Below are positions 1 through 9,948 of a DNA stretch of 64,000 nucleotides, one piece after another (position 1 is the stretch's first letter; each line of letters begins with the position of its first letter). The stretch comes from Anaerolinea sp. (GTDB taxonomy: Bacteria > Chloroflexota > Anaerolineae > Anaerolineales > Anaerolineaceae), in contig JARKPU010000058.1 in assembly GCA_029975055.1 (NCBI GenBank), positions 124,001-188,000 on the forward strand, written 5' to 3'. The position numbers and the translations under genes were made by a program. The notes beneath the pieces are model-generated. The model saw only the letters and a list, made by a program, of their open reading frames with translations. It made no database searches and had not been told where the DNA came from.

Positions 1-1
1 A

Positions 2-1924
2 TATGACGGCGGCGATGCCATTTTCGTCCCGGTGTACCAGGCCGACCGCCTGAGCCGCTACGTTGGCCCGAGCGGTGAAACCCCCGCGCTCACCCGCCTG
101 GGCGGCGGTGAATGGTCATCCGTCAAGCAGAAGGTGCGCGAATCGGTGCTGGAGGTGGCCCAGGAGCTGCTCGACCTGTATGCCCGGCGGCAGGTGGCCC
201 GGGGGCATGCCTTCGCAAAGGACACGCTCTGGCAGCAAGACCTGGAAGCCAGCTTCCCCTACGTGGAGACCGAAGACCAGCTCGAGGCGATCGAGGCAGT
301 GAAACGCGATATGGAGCGCGTGCGGCCGATGGACCGTCTGCTGTGCGGCGATGTGGGCTACGGCAAGACCGAAGTGGCCCTGCGCGCGGCCTTCAAAGCC
401 GTGATGGACGGCAAGCAGGTGGCGGTGCTGGTGCCCACCACCGTGCTGGCTCAGCAGCATTACGAGACCTTCCGCCAGCGGCTGGCGCCCTTCCCGGTGA
501 CGGTGGAGATGCTCTCGCGCTTCCGCAGCCCGCGCGAGCAAGACCGCATCGTGCGTTCGCTCGAGCAGGGCGGGGTGGATATCGTCATTGGCACGCACCG
601 CCTTTTGCAGCCGGATGTGCGCTTCAAAGACCTGGGGCTGGTGGTGATCGACGAAGAGCAGCGTTTTGGGGTGACTCACAAGGAGCACTTCAAGAAGCTG
701 CGCACCGAAGTGGATGTGCTGACGCTCACCGCCACGCCCATCCCGCGCACGCTCTACATGGCCCTGACGGGCGTGCGCGATATCTCGCAGATCAACACTC
801 CCCCGGCTGAGCGCTTGCCGATCATCACCCACATCGGGCCTTATTCGCCGCGCCTGGTGCGCCAGGCCATTTTGCGCGAGATCGAGCGCGGCGGACAGGT
901 GTTCTTCGTCCATAACCGTGTGCAGACCATCCGCGGCATGGAGCGCCACCTCGGCAAACTGGTGCCCGAAGCCCGCATTGGGGTGGGGCACGGGCAGATG
1001 GCCGAAAACGAGCTCTCGCAGGTGATGTTCCAGTTCACGCGCGGCGAGATCGACGTGCTGTTGTGCACCTCGATCATCGAATCCGGGCTGGACATCCCGA
1101 ATGCCAACACGTTGATCGTGGACCGGGGCGACACCTTCGGCCTGGCGCAGCTCTACCAGCTGCGCGGGCGGGTGGGCCGCGGGGCGCAGCGCGCCTACGC
1201 CTACTTCTTCCGCCATGGCAAAAAGCCGCCCACGCCCGAGGGGCAGGAGCGCCTGGAAATCATCGCCGAGAACACCCAGCTTGGCGCCGGTTATTCGATT
1301 GCCATGCGCGACCTGGAAATGCGCGGGGCCGGCGAACTGCTCGGCAACCGCCAGCACGGGATGATCGCCGCGGTGGGCTTCCACCTCTATACGCGCATGC
1401 TGGCTCAGGCGGTGCGCCAGATGCGCCAGATGACCGGCATGAAAGGCCCGGATGAGCAGCTCGATATTCGCGAGGTGCGCACCCCCGTTTCGGTGGACCT
1501 TCCACTGGCCATTGGCATCCCGGTGGATTACATTCCCGACCAAAACCTGCGCCTCAAGCTCTACCGCCGCCTGGCAGACGTGGAACGCGAGCCTGAGCTG
1601 GATGTGCTGGTGGATGAATTCCTCGATCGCTTCGGCCCCCTCCCGCCGACGGTGGAGAACCTGATCTACCAGATGCGCGTCAAGCTGCGCGCGCAAGAAG
1701 CGGGCCTGGCGGCGGTGGCCTTCGAAGGCGACCAGCTGGTGCTGCGCTTCCCTCCGCTGCCCGAGGGCGTGACCGAGCGCAACCTGCCCACCTTCAGCAA
1801 GGATGTGCGCGCCGGGCGCAACGCCTACTGGATGCCCGGCGGAGGGAACGGCAACACCGATTGGCGCCAGCGCCTGCTGGAAACCCTTTCGACCATCATC
1901 GATACCTGCCAGCCCGCGTACTGA
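2..1924 (+). CDS. mfd: Transcription-repair coupling factor Mfd, C-terminal part (5' end outside window)
   Basis: This is the 3' part of the SF2 translocase that removes stalled RNA polymerase at DNA lesions and recruits UvrA. The frame is open from base 2, so the gene starts upstream of the window. The first residues (YDGGDAIFVPV) match the end of the RNA polymerase-interaction region. The Walker A motif GDVGYGKTE lies near 346-372, a DEEQ Walker B near 649-660, and the motif VI region QLRGRVGRG near 1153-1180. The C-terminal TRCF domain occupies roughly 1480-1860. It ends in TGA just before a convergent glycosidase gene. uvrB follows about 2 kb on, so two nucleotide excision repair genes are near each other. 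The identification is secure; only the N-terminal UvrB-like part is missing. Confidence 0.97.
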   Translation, partial: YDGGDAIFVPVYQADRLSRYVGPSGETPALTRLGGGEWSSVKQKVRESVLEVAQELLDLYARRQVARGHAFAKDTLWQQDLEASFPYVETEDQLEAIEAVKRDMERVRPMDRLLCGDVGYGKTEVALRAAFKAVMDGKQVAVLVPTTVLAQQHYETFRQRLAPFPVTVEMLSRFRSPREQDRIVRSLEQGGVDIVIGTHRLLQPDVRFKDLGLVVIDEEQRFGVTHKEHFKKLRTEVDVLTLTATPIPRTLYMALTGVRDISQINTPPAERLPIITHIGPYSPRLVRQAILREIERGGQVFFVHNRVQTIRGMERHLGKLVPEARIGVGHGQMAENELSQVMFQFTRGEIDVLLCTSIIESGLDIPNANTLIVDRGDTFGLAQLYQLRGRVGRGAQRAYAYFFRHGKKPPTPEGQERLEIIAENTQLGAGYSIAMRDLEMRGAGELLGNRQHGMIAAVGFHLYTRMLAQAVRQMRQMTGMKGPDEQLDIREVRTPVSVDLPLAIGIPVDYIPDQNLRLKLYRRLADVEREPELDVLVDEFLDRFGPLPPTVENLIYQMRVKLRAQEAGLAAVAFEGDQLVLRFPPLPEGVTERNLPTFSKDVRAGRNAYWMPGGGNGNTDWRQRLLETLSTIIDTCQPAY

Positions 1925-1945
1925 GCGGCGGGCTGTGCGATTTAT

Positions 1946-1968
1946 CCAACCGGCGCCGATGCGGTTGG
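1946..1968. terminator. Possible hairpin between convergent genes
   Basis: A 7-bp inverted repeat (CCAACCG / CGGTTGG) with a 9-base loop sits in the 50 bases between the convergent stops of mfd and the glycosidase gene. There is no clear U-run on either strand, so its role as a terminator is only suggested by position. Confidence 0.3.
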
Positions 1969-1974
1969 CGGTGT

Positions 1975-3885
1975 TCAGCCGGGGGGCGGGGCCTTCTTGG
2001 GCAGCACGAGGGCTGCCAGGTCACCCTGGAAGGACGGAATCTCCACCAGGCAGCCGGCCCCCTGGCAGGTGAGCGCTTTGCGCTGGAGCCATTCTCCGCG
2101 GTTGGGCGAATACCAATAGACGGTGTACTCCCCTGCTGGCAGGCCAGAGAGGGTGATCGTCAACCCCTCGATTGGGTCCGGCAGGTAAACCCAGCCGGGT
2201 TCGGGGGTCTGCTGGGTGACGATCAACGGGCCGAGGGCCGTCTCCAGGCCGGCGGTGGTGTACTTGCGGTCGTGAAGCCAGATCATCTGGCGGTCTTTCG
2301 CCGCCAGGACGCGATAGGGCACATTGCGCGAAGAGAGAACGGCCTTCGCGGGCTGGTAGAGGGCCAGGTCCTGCCCGTCTAAAAAGCGCGTGAGCCGGGC
2401 GTAGGCGGGCCAGAGGTTCAGCGGATCGACGTAGGAATCCCACCACCAGTACATGGCCGTGGAGGCAAAGCCGTTGAAGGTGGAAGCCCACAGGCTGTTG
2501 TGCAGGTGCAGGCCTTGCTTGTCGAAGGAATCGACCGTTTCACCGCCGGCGCTGTTGCCGAATTCACCGAACAGGATGGGCTTACCCGGAATCTGAGCAT
2601 GCCAGAGCGTCGAAATATCCTGGAACGACGAGGCCGGGTCGGAGGAATCATACAGGTGCAGCTGGGCGAAGTCGATCTCGGGCAGGTTGGCCACTTCGGG
2701 TACGCTGCTCTGAGCGAAACTGGTGGTGATCAGGTGTTGGTAAGGGTCATATAGGCGCAGGGCGGGGGTCATTTCTTGAATCCAGGGCACCAGTTCCTGC
2801 GGCGTGATTGGGGTCCAGTCCTCCTCGTTCCACCATTCCCAGGCCATCAAGGCGGGGGATGCGGCCCAGCGCGCGGCGATGTAGCGCAGGCGCTGCTGGA
2901 AGAGCCGACGCGCCTCGAGGTGGGTGGCGAATTCTTCCGGCCTGGCCAGGATGCCCCCGTTGGCGGCGTTGTAGGGGTTGCCGGACCATTCCGCGTTGAC
3001 GGTTTCGCTGAAGGCGCCGTGGTTGAGCAGGACGAGGATCACCTTGATGCCGCGTTCCTCGGCCATGCGAAGCACCTTGTCGAGCTGCCAGGCGCGCTTG
3101 AGGCGCGGCGTGTAATTGCCCAGGCCGGTGTCGTTCCACTCGATGCCGAACGACCAGGAGGCCATCCACACGCGGATGATGTTACCGCCGTTGCCCGCGA
3201 GCCTGTCGAGCCAGCGCTCGTAATCGGCCAGGGGGTGCTCGCCGCCCCAGCCCATGTTGATTCCAACCGGGAAGAAGGTCTCGCCGTTATCATAAGCGAA
3301 GTAGTTCGAGTTTTCCGGGTGGATGCGGATGAATCCGCGCGCTGAGGGGTCGTCCGCCACGCGGATCTTCACCGGCACGCTTTCGAGCGCGGGCTGTTCC
3401 AGAACCGCCTGGACCGTCCATTCACCGGCCTCTGTGGCGGTGAAGCGCACACGCCAGCCGGGTTCACCGCGCGGGAGCTGCGTTTGGGGGTCGAAATCCT
3501 GGTACCAAAACGCCGGGATAAGGAAGGGGGTACCCCCGGGCGGGGTCAGGCGGGCCTGCAGGTTCACCTCGCGGGGGTCGTATGGGTTCGAGAAGACGCC
3601 GTCGGTCGTAATGGCGAATTCGATGGGCTGGTAAATGACAGCCCGCTCAGGTGCGTTTTCGAAGTGCAGCGTGTGCGGCATACTTGGCTCAACGGTCGGT
3701 GTGGACGTGGGCGGCAGGGTGGGGGTGGGCGCCCGGGTGGGCGCAGCGGTGGGCGGCTTGGGCGTGGCGGAGGGCACGGGCGTCTGCGTGGATGTCGGCT
3801 CCGGCGTGGGGAAGTGGGTGGGGATGGCCTGGCAGGCCGACGCCAGCAGAGCACACAGCAGGAGCAAAGGCAGGCAGTTGCGCAT
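1975..3885 (-). CDS. Secreted lipoprotein glycoside hydrolase, DUF5060 plus GH5-like TIM barrel
   Basis: Predicted surface glycosidase of 636 aa. A lipoprotein signal (MRNCLPLLLLCALLASAC, lipid Cys at residue 18) is followed by a Thr/Pro-rich linker to about residue 70. A DUF5060-type beta domain follows (about 75-175), then a TIM barrel with the clan GH-A signature. The WNEE motif gives the likely acid/base Glu354, and ILFGEFGN gives the likely nucleophile Glu441. The ATG at 3885 is chosen because AGAGG lies 8 bases upstream and the lipoprotein signal starts there; an in-frame upstream start would add 9 residues. The substrate is unknown, but a beta-linked plant or microbial glycan is plausible given the arabinofuranosidase and other hydrolases nearby. 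It is transcribed divergently from uvrB. Confidence 0.85.
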   Translation of the reverse strand: MRNCLPLLLLCALLASACQAIPTHFPTPEPTSTQTPVPSATPKPPTAAPTRAPTPTLPPTSTPTVEPSMPHTLHFENAPERAVIYQPIEFAITTDGVFSNPYDPREVNLQARLTPPGGTPFLIPAFWYQDFDPQTQLPRGEPGWRVRFTATEAGEWTVQAVLEQPALESVPVKIRVADDPSARGFIRIHPENSNYFAYDNGETFFPVGINMGWGGEHPLADYERWLDRLAGNGGNIIRVWMASWSFGIEWNDTGLGNYTPRLKRAWQLDKVLRMAEERGIKVILVLLNHGAFSETVNAEWSGNPYNAANGGILARPEEFATHLEARRLFQQRLRYIAARWAASPALMAWEWWNEEDWTPITPQELVPWIQEMTPALRLYDPYQHLITTSFAQSSVPEVANLPEIDFAQLHLYDSSDPASSFQDISTLWHAQIPGKPILFGEFGNSAGGETVDSFDKQGLHLHNSLWASTFNGFASTAMYWWWDSYVDPLNLWPAYARLTRFLDGQDLALYQPAKAVLSSRNVPYRVLAAKDRQMIWLHDRKYTTAGLETALGPLIVTQQTPEPGWVYLPDPIEGLTITLSGLPAGEYTVYWYSPNRGEWLQRKALTCQGAGCLVEIPSFQGDLAALVLPKKAPPPG

Positions 3886-3991
3886 AAGGTTGGCCTCTGG
3901 GGGTTGTTTCACTAAGTATAGCCGAACCGGCCTGTGCCAGGCGAACGCGGATGCGACTTTTTCCTCCGCCGCGCGTAAGTGATTTTAATAG

Positions 3992-4020
3992 TTGACGCTG
4001 ACCTACCGTAATATTATAAT
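3992..4020 (+). promoter_or_regulatory. Strong sigma-A type promoter of uvrB
   Basis: TTGACG (3992-3997) and a perfect TATAAT (4015-4020) are separated by 17 bases, a near-consensus housekeeping promoter. The -10 region is symmetric: a TATAAT also reads on the minus strand at 4018-4013, towards the divergent glycosidase gene. No SOS-box-like palindrome was recognised around it. Confidence 0.8.
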
Positions 4021-4063
4021 AATAGAACATCTTTTCAAGATCGGATGGGTAAGGAGCCAGCTC

Positions 4064-6112
4064 ATGGAATTCCGCTTACAATCCCCGTTCCAGCCCACCG
4101 GAGACCAGCCGGAGGCGATTGAGCAGCTTGTCAAAGGCGTGCAGAAGGGGTATCGCAATCAGGTATTGCTGGGTGCTACCGGCACCGGCAAGACCTTCAC
4201 GATGGCGAACGTCATTGCCCGCTTGAATATGCCCGCTTTGATCATGGCGCACAATAAAACCCTGGCGGCGCAGTTGTATTCCGAGTTCAAAGAGTTCTTC
4301 CCCGAAAACGCGGTGGAGTACTTCGTCTCGTACTACGATTACTACCAGCCGGAAGCCTACGTGCCGCAGCACGACCTGTACATCGAAAAAGAGACACAAA
4401 TCAACGATGAGATCGAGCGCCTGCGGCTGGCGGCCACCACGGCGCTCATGTCCAGGCGCGATGTGATCATCGTCGCATCGGTGTCTTGCATTTACGGCCT
4501 GGGCAACCCCGCGGAATATGGGAACAAGGTGATCAACCTGGAATCCGGTCAAATCTACCGGCGGAACGCGCTCCTGCGCATGCTGGTGGAGAGCCAGTAC
4601 CAGCGCAACGACCTCGATCTGCGCCCGGGGGTCTTCCGCGTGCGCGGCGATACGCTCGAGATCGCCCCGGCTTACGAAGATAAGCGCATCGTGCGGGTGA
4701 GTTTCTTCGGCGACGAGGTGGAGCGGATCATGATTCTGAATCCGCTCACCGGAGAGGTGTATTCCGAACCGCAGCAGGTGACGATCTACCCCGCCAAGCA
4801 TTATGTGGCTGCCGAAGATAACCTCAAGAAAGCCATCGAGGATATCGAAGCGGAAATGAGAGAGCGGGTGGAGTATTTCAAACGCGAAAACCGCCTGCTC
4901 GAAGCTCAGCGCATCGAGCAGCGCACGCTGTACGACCTGGAAATGCTGCGCGAAGTGGGCTACTGCGCCGGGATCGAAAACTACTCGCGCCACCTCGACC
5001 AGCGCGCCGCGGGCACACCTCCCTGGACGCTGATTGATTACCTGCCCAGCGAGTACCTGCTGATCATTGACGAATCGCACATGAGCATCCCGCAGATCCG
5101 CGGCATGTACAACGGCGACCAGTCGCGCAAGCGCATCCTGGCGGATTATGGCTTCCGGCTGCCCTCTGCGCTGGATAACCGCCCGTTGAAATTCGAGGAA
5201 TTCGAACAGCACATGGGCTACACCATCTACACATCGGCCACGCCGGCGGCATGGGAGATGCAGCGCGCCGACCAGGTCGTCGAGCAGATTATCCGCCCGA
5301 CCGGCCTGGTGGACCCGGAAATCGAGGTGCGCCCCACGCGCGGCCAGGTGGATGACCTGATCAAAGAGGTCCGCCAGCGGGTAGAGCAAGGCGAGCGCGT
5401 GCTGGTGACCACCCTCACCAAGCGCATGGCCGAAGACCTGGCCGATTACCTGATGGAACTCGGCATCAAGGTGCATTACCTGCACTCGGAGGTCGAGACG
5501 CTCGAACGCGTGGGCATTTTGCGCGACCTGCGCATGGGCGTGTTCGACGTGATTGTCGGGATCAACCTGCTGCGCGAAGGATTGGACCTGCCGGAAGTCT
5601 CGCTGGTGACCATCCTGGATGCCGATAAGCAAGGGTTCCTGCGCTCGGCGACGGCGCTCATCCAGACCATCGGGCGGGCGGCGCGCCACCTGAACGGCAA
5701 GGTGATCATGTACGCCGACCAGGTGACAGACGCGATGCGCGAAGCGATCGACGAGACCAACCGCCGGCGCAAGAAGCAGCAGGCCTACAACGAACAACAT
5801 GGCATTGTGCCGGTGAGTATCCGCAAGGCGATCCACGATATCACCGAGCGCCTGAGCGTGGATGCGCAGCAGGCGATGGTCGAGCGCCTGAGCGAGGGCG
5901 AGGGCGGAAAGAAGCCGGCGCCCATCCCGCGCAGCGAGCTGCAGCGATTGATCGCCGAGTTGGAGAAGCAAATGAAGCAGGCGGCGAAGGACCTGGAATT
6001 CGAGAAAGCCGCCGCCCTGCGCGACCAGATGTATGAGTTGAAGAACCTCTTGATGGAAGACGAGGGGTTGACGCCGCTCCAGCGCGTGAAGATGCTGATC
6101 GAAGAAGAATAA
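4064..6112 (+). CDS. uvrB: Excinuclease ABC subunit B (UvrB)
   Basis: DNA damage-verification helicase of nucleotide excision repair, acting with UvrA and UvrC. The protein is 682 aa, normal for the family. The start is the ATG at 4064, with AAGGAG 7 bases upstream; an in-frame start further up lies within the promoter. Visible features are Walker A GATGTGKT (residues 38-45), the damage-probing beta-hairpin region around [12 protein letters not shown] (near 92-105), helicase motifs with DESH and the QTIGRAAR motif VI, and a C-terminal UVR motif (about 625-660) for UvrC contact. It is monocistronic: a strong promoter precedes it and a 15-bp stem hairpin follows the stop. Confidence 0.98.
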   Translation: MEFRLQSPFQPTGDQPEAIEQLVKGVQKGYRNQVLLGATGTGKTFTMANVIARLNMPALIMAHNKTLAAQLYSEFKEFFPENAVEYFVSYYDYYQPEAYVPQHDLYIEKETQINDEIERLRLAATTALMSRRDVIIVASVSCIYGLGNPAEYGNKVINLESGQIYRRNALLRMLVESQYQRNDLDLRPGVFRVRGDTLEIAPAYEDKRIVRVSFFGDEVERIMILNPLTGEVYSEPQQVTIYPAKHYVAAEDNLKKAIEDIEAEMRERVEYFKRENRLLEAQRIEQRTLYDLEMLREVGYCAGIENYSRHLDQRAAGTPPWTLIDYLPSEYLLIIDESHMSIPQIRGMYNGDQSRKRILADYGFRLPSALDNRPLKFEEFEQHMGYTIYTSATPAAWEMQRADQVVEQIIRPTGLVDPEIEVRPTRGQVDDLIKEVRQRVEQGERVLVTTLTKRMAEDLADYLMELGIKVHYLHSEVETLERVGILRDLRMGVFDVIVGINLLREGLDLPEVSLVTILDADKQGFLRSATALIQTIGRAARHLNGKVIMYADQVTDAMREAIDETNRRRKKQQAYNEQHGIVPVSIRKAIHDITERLSVDAQQAMVERLSEGEGGKKPAPIPRSELQRLIAELEKQMKQAAKDLEFEKAAALRDQMYELKNLLMEDEGLTPLQRVKMLIEEE

Positions 6113-6115
6113 CGC

Positions 6116-6149
6116 AAGGACAAGATCGCGATGCCGCGATCTTGTCCTT
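6116..6149. terminator. Perfect 15-bp hairpin between uvrB and acylphosphatase gene
   Basis: Arms 6116-6130 and 6135-6149 are perfectly complementary around a 4-base loop. It lies between convergent stops 3-4 bases away on each side, so it can serve both strands. The U-tract is short (CTTT) on the plus strand. Confidence 0.75.
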
Positions 6150-6151
6150 CT

Positions 6152-6448
6152 TTAAACCGTCCGGGTGACCCTGAAGGAATCGTACTCGCCCAGGGCCGGG
6201 CCCCATTCCTCGCGCACTTCGCTGACGAAAGCCCCGCGCGGCCCCCTGCGCAGGTAGGCCAGCAGGATATCGAGGTTCTCGCGCGGGCCTTCGGCGAGAA
6301 CTTCGACCAGACCCTCGTGCGTGTTTCGCACCCAGCCGGTCAGCTCCTGGCTGAGGGCGATCTCATAGACGAAAGCGCGGAAGCCCACCCCCTGGACGTG
6401 GCCGTCGATCCAGGCATGCAGGCGGGCGGGCTCGCGAGGGGTGGTCAC
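6152..6448 (-). CDS. acyP: Acylphosphatase
   Basis: Small enzyme of 98 aa that hydrolyses acyl phosphates. The family signature GHVQGVGFR is near the N-terminus and carries the catalytic Arg; the catalytic Asn is in GWVRNTHEG. The start is GTG at 6448, with GAGGA about 7 bases upstream. That puts it 3 bases after the upstream peptidase gene stop, so the two are probably cotranscribed. The full alpha/beta sandwich length is present. A housekeeping role is likely; the physiological substrate is not known from context. Confidence 0.93.
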   Translation of the reverse strand: MTTPREPARLHAWIDGHVQGVGFRAFVYEIALSQELTGWVRNTHEGLVEVLAEGPRENLDILLAYLRRGPRGAFVSEVREEWGPALGEYDSFRVTRTV

Positions 6449-6451
6449 GGC

Positions 6452-7717
6452 TCAGTCCTCGGTGAGTGCGGCATTGGCCCGGCGCGTGCCCCGGCCGGAG
6501 ATGATGATCGCGGCAGCAGCGGCGCCGAACAGGAGTCCAAAGATCAACAGGTAGGGCAGCAGGTTGCGGAAGATGAGGCTCTCGGGGTCGATGCGCAGCT
6601 CGTTCTGCTTCCAGCGGTATTCGAGCTGCGTGAGTGAAGATCCAAGCGCGGTCTCGAGGCCCTCAGAGCAACCGAGGCCGTTTTGATATTGCTCCGCGAG
6701 CCAGCGCAAGGCCGATGAGCCGTAGGTGGTGTGCAGGTAGCGCACAAACGAGGCCGACTCGGCATAGGCCAGAAATGCCCCTGAGGCGTCGCTGGGGAAG
6801 TGGGAGCAAAGGCTTTCCATGGGCAGCAGCTTATCTTCGGCGGCCGTCTGGTTGAGGACGCTGGTGTATTCGGCGTTCGGGTACAGCTCGGCCATGGAGG
6901 CCAACCCTTCGACGAGCCAGACCGGAAGGTTGATGTATTTGCTGCCGATCAACTGGAAGAGCATGACGTGCATCAGCTCGTGCGGCAGCTTGCGCTCTAG
7001 CTCGAGGCGCGCTTCATCGCCATCGGGGATGGGCAGCAGAATTACCCCAAGGTCGGGCGAGGACTGCCCGGCAACCCACGATTGCTTGAGCGAGAGGGCC
7101 GCTTTGAGGTCGGCGGCGTTGTTATACACATAGATGCGGATGGTTTGTTTCTGCTGGACCGGCAGCAGATTGGTAACCGCGTCCAATCCTGCGACGGCGG
7201 TGTTCATCACCAGCTGGCCGAAAGCAATTTCGCGGTCGTACCAGTTGACTTCGAAGGCCTCGCTATCGAGGGTCAGCCAGGCGAAGCGGGTGTCAATGTA
7301 ATCGAATGTGTAGGTTGGGCTGGTGACGTTCGAACCGTTGGCAAGGCGCAACTGGTAGGTATATTCCACCGGTGTGAAGGCGCGCAAAGGGGTTTGCTGG
7401 GTGTCGAGCGTGTACACGATCGCGCCAATTTCATCCAGCGAAACCGGCACGAGGAAGGGATCGACGCCCTGCGGTTTGATCGTCAGAACCGCCTCCAAGA
7501 CGGGCGTGTCACTCGTCACCACGGCCTGAAAGGTGACGGATTTGCCAAAATCCACGAAGGCAGCCACGTTCTGGAAGTTCACCCCGGCCTGGCCCAACGC
7601 GGAGGCGGGGAGAATGGCAAGCAGAACCATGCTCAACAACAGTGCCGCCCCCGCGCGATGCGTTCCCCCCACGGCTTCCCTACGCTTTCTCTTCCGGTTC
7701 GTCGTCTTCCGGTTCAT
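6452..7717 (-). CDS. Exported peptidase MA-like zinc metallopeptidase with C-terminal membrane anchor
   Basis: About 421 aa. A basic N-terminal region and hydrophobic core ending SALGQA make a signal peptide. An immunoglobulin-like or beta domain follows. A gluzincin site HELMH (residues 246-250 from this start) is followed about 20 residues on by WLVEGLA, whose Glu is the likely third zinc ligand. A C-terminal membrane segment of about 20 residues is followed by RGTRR. This arrangement fits the peptidase MA-like family of surface metallopeptidases. The start is uncertain: ATG at 7735, ATG at 7717 (GGCGAGG just upstream) and GTG at 7672 are all possible; the first two overlap the HEAT gene. 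Substrate unknown. Confidence 0.75.
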   Translation of the reverse strand: MNRKTTNRKRKRREAVGGTHRAGAALLLSMVLLAILPASALGQAGVNFQNVAAFVDFGKSVTFQAVVTSDTPVLEAVLTIKPQGVDPFLVPVSLDEIGAIVYTLDTQQTPLRAFTPVEYTYQLRLANGSNVTSPTYTFDYIDTRFAWLTLDSEAFEVNWYDREIAFGQLVMNTAVAGLDAVTNLLPVQQKQTIRIYVYNNAADLKAALSLKQSWVAGQSSPDLGVILLPIPDGDEARLELERKLPHELMHVMLFQLIGSKYINLPVWLVEGLASMAELYPNAEYTSVLNQTAAEDKLLPMESLCSHFPSDASGAFLAYAESASFVRYLHTTYGSSALRWLAEQYQNGLGCSEGLETALGSSLTQLEYRWKQNELRIDPESLIFRNLLPYLLIFGLLFGAAAAAIIISGRGTRRANAALTED

Positions 7718-8744
7718 CCGCCTCGCCGTGATCATCCGGCTCGGGCTGCGATAGATCGATCACCTTGCCGAGCATGTCTTTGTCTTCCAGGTCGATATCC
7801 AGTAAGCCCATCGTCTCGCCGGCTTCGGTGAGGGTGAGGTTATCGAGCGCATTCTCCACCCATTCGGCTTCTTCGTCATCATCGGTCTCGGCGAGGATTT
7901 CCTCCAACGTGTCGCGTACCTGTTCGCCGCCGATTTGCGAAAGCGACCAGATAGCCGCGTAGCGGATTTCGGCGTCCTGGGCTTCCTCTTCGAGCATATC
8001 GAGCAGCGCGCGGCGGGTGGATTCGAGCCCCAATTCACCGGCGGCGCGCACGGCTTCGAGCAGGACGTTCGCCTTGGGGTGGCGGAGCATACGCTTCACG
8101 TCGGGTTCCCAGCTCTGGTCGTAAGAGCGCCCCATGGCAAACAGGGCGCTGGCCAGCCAATCGGGTTCGTTGGTGTCATAGGCCGAGCGAATGAGCGCGT
8201 TGGCTTCATCACGGCTGGAATACCCCAGCGATTCGACCGCACGGCGGCGCACAAGGTCGTCATCCGACCCGCGCGCCACCTCGATCAGGCTGTCTTCCAC
8301 CTGCCGGAGCAGTTCGGCGGGGATTTCTTCGAGTTCGCCCAGGTAGATGAACTTGCCCAGTCCGCCGGCTGCCGAAGCGCGCACTTCGCTGGAGGGGTCC
8401 TTGCGCATGATTTCGATCAGGCGGGGAGCCAGGGCGGGGTCTTCGTTTTCCCACAACAGGTTGATGGCGCGCGAGCGCACGCCGGGTTCGTTGTCATCGA
8501 TGATGGCGCGCGCGAAAGGATCGAAGAAGACCATCGTGTCATCTTCGGCAATCTCTTCCAGGTCTTCGAGCAGAGCGATGCGCCGTGTGGCGTTCACCCG
8601 CGGCCAGGCCTGCAGCATGGATTGCAGATCGGCCCCTTCCAGGTCTGAAAAGCGGTGCAGGTACCTGGGCGGGAAGGGATTGGATTCATCCAATAAGGCG
8701 TTGATTACCTTTTGGATGGGGATGTCGGTGCTTTTGGTGGGCAT
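7680..8744 (-). CDS. HEAT-repeat protein (PBS-lyase type repeats)
   Basis: Soluble, acidic 354-aa protein built of HEAT-like helical repeats (for example EVRASAAGGLGK and DAEIRYAAIWSLSQIGGEQV), spanning about residues 60-300. The tail is very acidic and rich in Asp, Glu and Pro (PEPDDHGEADEPEDDEPEEK). Such proteins are scaffolds or regulators of protein-protein contacts and have no enzymatic motif. It starts 12 bases after the rseP stop and overlaps or abuts the metallopeptidase gene, so it lies in the rseP-peptidase operon. A scaffold role beside membrane proteolysis is an inference from position only. Confidence 0.85.
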   Translation of the reverse strand: MPTKSTDIPIQKVINALLDESNPFPPRYLHRFSDLEGADLQSMLQAWPRVNATRRIALLEDLEEIAEDDTMVFFDPFARAIIDDNEPGVRSRAINLLWENEDPALAPRLIEIMRKDPSSEVRASAAGGLGKFIYLGELEEIPAELLRQVEDSLIEVARGSDDDLVRRRAVESLGYSSRDEANALIRSAYDTNEPDWLASALFAMGRSYDQSWEPDVKRMLRHPKANVLLEAVRAAGELGLESTRRALLDMLEEEAQDAEIRYAAIWSLSQIGGEQVRDTLEEILAETDDDEEAEWVENALDNLTLTEAGETMGLLDIDLEDKDMLGKVIDLSQPEPDDHGEADEPEDDEPEEKA

Positions 8745-8756
8745 ACGTGCCGCTTT

Positions 8757-9854
8757 CTAGCGCAGTTGAATCGGGTTGAAGATATCCTGGGCGGTGATGA
8801 CGATCATCAGGACGATCAACGTGGCAAAACCGATCAGGTTGACCATGTTCTCGTAACGAGGCGGGATGCGCTTGCGAAAGAGCAGTTCAGGCAAGACGAA
8901 GAGGATGCGCCCGCCATCCAACGCAGGGAAGGGCAGCAGGTTGGTCAGTCCGAGGGCGGCCGAGATGACCGCCAGGAAGTTGAGCGTGAGCAGGGGCAGG
9001 CCGCCGGTGGCGGCTTCGGCGGCGCGGTCTTCGGTGCGCACGGCGTTGAACAGGTTCTCCATCCCAACCGGGCCTACCAGGCGGGCCTGCTCGGCGGGGA
9101 TTTCTCCGCGCAGGAGCATGAACGGCAGCGAGACCAGCGATTTAGCCTGGTAGAAGATTTCATACCCGGCATAAGGGATGGCCTGCAGCCAGGTGACTTT
9201 GACCGCCGCGGCCCCCATGACGATTCCGAGCGCGCCCTGGCCCTCCGGAGGGTTCTCGCGCGGGGTGGCCCTGACGGTCGTTTCCACGTTGTTGCGGCGC
9301 AGGGTGAGTGAAATTTCTCTGCCGCGGTTGGCGTTGATGATGTTGGCCAGTTGGGCCGTATCGGAGATGCGCGTGCCCTCGACGGCGACGATGAAGTCGT
9401 TCACCTGAATGCCCGCCGACTCGGCCGGCGAGCCGGGAACCACCTCGGCGATGGAGACCAGCCCGCGCAGCGGAGCGGCAGAGAAGGAAAACACCGTGGA
9501 GAACAAGATCAACGCGGTGGCCAGGTTGAAGAGCGGCCCGCCAAACAGGATTAGCAGGCGCTTCCACGGGCGGGCGGCGGCCATCCCGCCAGGGATGCTG
9601 GGGTCATTCTCGCCTTTGGGGCGCACGAACGCGCCGAAGGGAATCCAGTTCAGGGTGAATTCCGTCTCGCGGAACTTGAACAGCCGGACGATGCGCGGCG
9701 GGAGGCCGAAGCCGAATTCTTCCACCTCAATCTTGAACAGCTTGGTGAAGGCAAAATGGCCCAGTTCGTGCAGGAAGATCAGCACACCCAGCGCGAGGAT
9801 GAACTCCAAGATACGGGCCAATGTGTTGAGCAGCGTTTCCATAACAATAACCAT
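8757..9854 (-). CDS. rseP: RIP metalloprotease RseP/site-2 protease family (M50B)
   Basis: Membrane-embedded zinc protease of 365 aa that cleaves transmembrane regulators or signal-peptide remnants. The zinc motif HELGH is at residues 29-33 in the first membrane helix. A PDZ domain occupies about residues 140-205 (AEVVPGSPAESAGIQVNDFIVAVEG, described here in parts: GSPAESAGI is the ligand-binding region). The second metal-site motif NLLPFPALDGGR lies in the third helix near 315-328, and a final helix follows. Two starts (9854 and 9842) are possible. The usual partner dxr is not adjacent; instead a mevalonate-pathway decarboxylase lies upstream, consistent with isoprenoid synthesis through mevalonate. 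Confidence 0.93.
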   Translation of the reverse strand: MVIVMETLLNTLARILEFILALGVLIFLHELGHFAFTKLFKIEVEEFGFGLPPRIVRLFKFRETEFTLNWIPFGAFVRPKGENDPSIPGGMAAARPWKRLLILFGGPLFNLATALILFSTVFSFSAAPLRGLVSIAEVVPGSPAESAGIQVNDFIVAVEGTRISDTAQLANIINANRGREISLTLRRNNVETTVRATPRENPPEGQGALGIVMGAAAVKVTWLQAIPYAGYEIFYQAKSLVSLPFMLLRGEIPAEQARLVGPVGMENLFNAVRTEDRAAEAATGGLPLLTLNFLAVISAALGLTNLLPFPALDGGRILFVLPELLFRKRIPPRYENMVNLIGFATLIVLMIVITAQDIFNPIQLR

Positions 9855-9948
9855 CTTTCAGCCGGCTTTCCGGCGAAATTTCGTGGCAGTTGATCTAATT
9901 ATAGTACGTTTTAGAGGCTTTCCCGGTTCTTTGGCTGGCAGAACCCGG

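Noticed and set aside
116..1696. Long minus-strand frame opposite mfd (and similar frames opposite uvrB at 4076-5971, cydAB at 43716-45290 and the kinase/glycosyltransferase region at 47408-49387)
   Set aside because: These are products of GC-rich codon use of the real genes. Their proteins are His/Arg-rich, show no domain and lie over strongly supported genes.
7680..7735. Frameshift or pseudogene at the HEAT/metallopeptidase junction
   Set aside because: Both proteins have complete domains; the overlap is explained by the choice of start codon.
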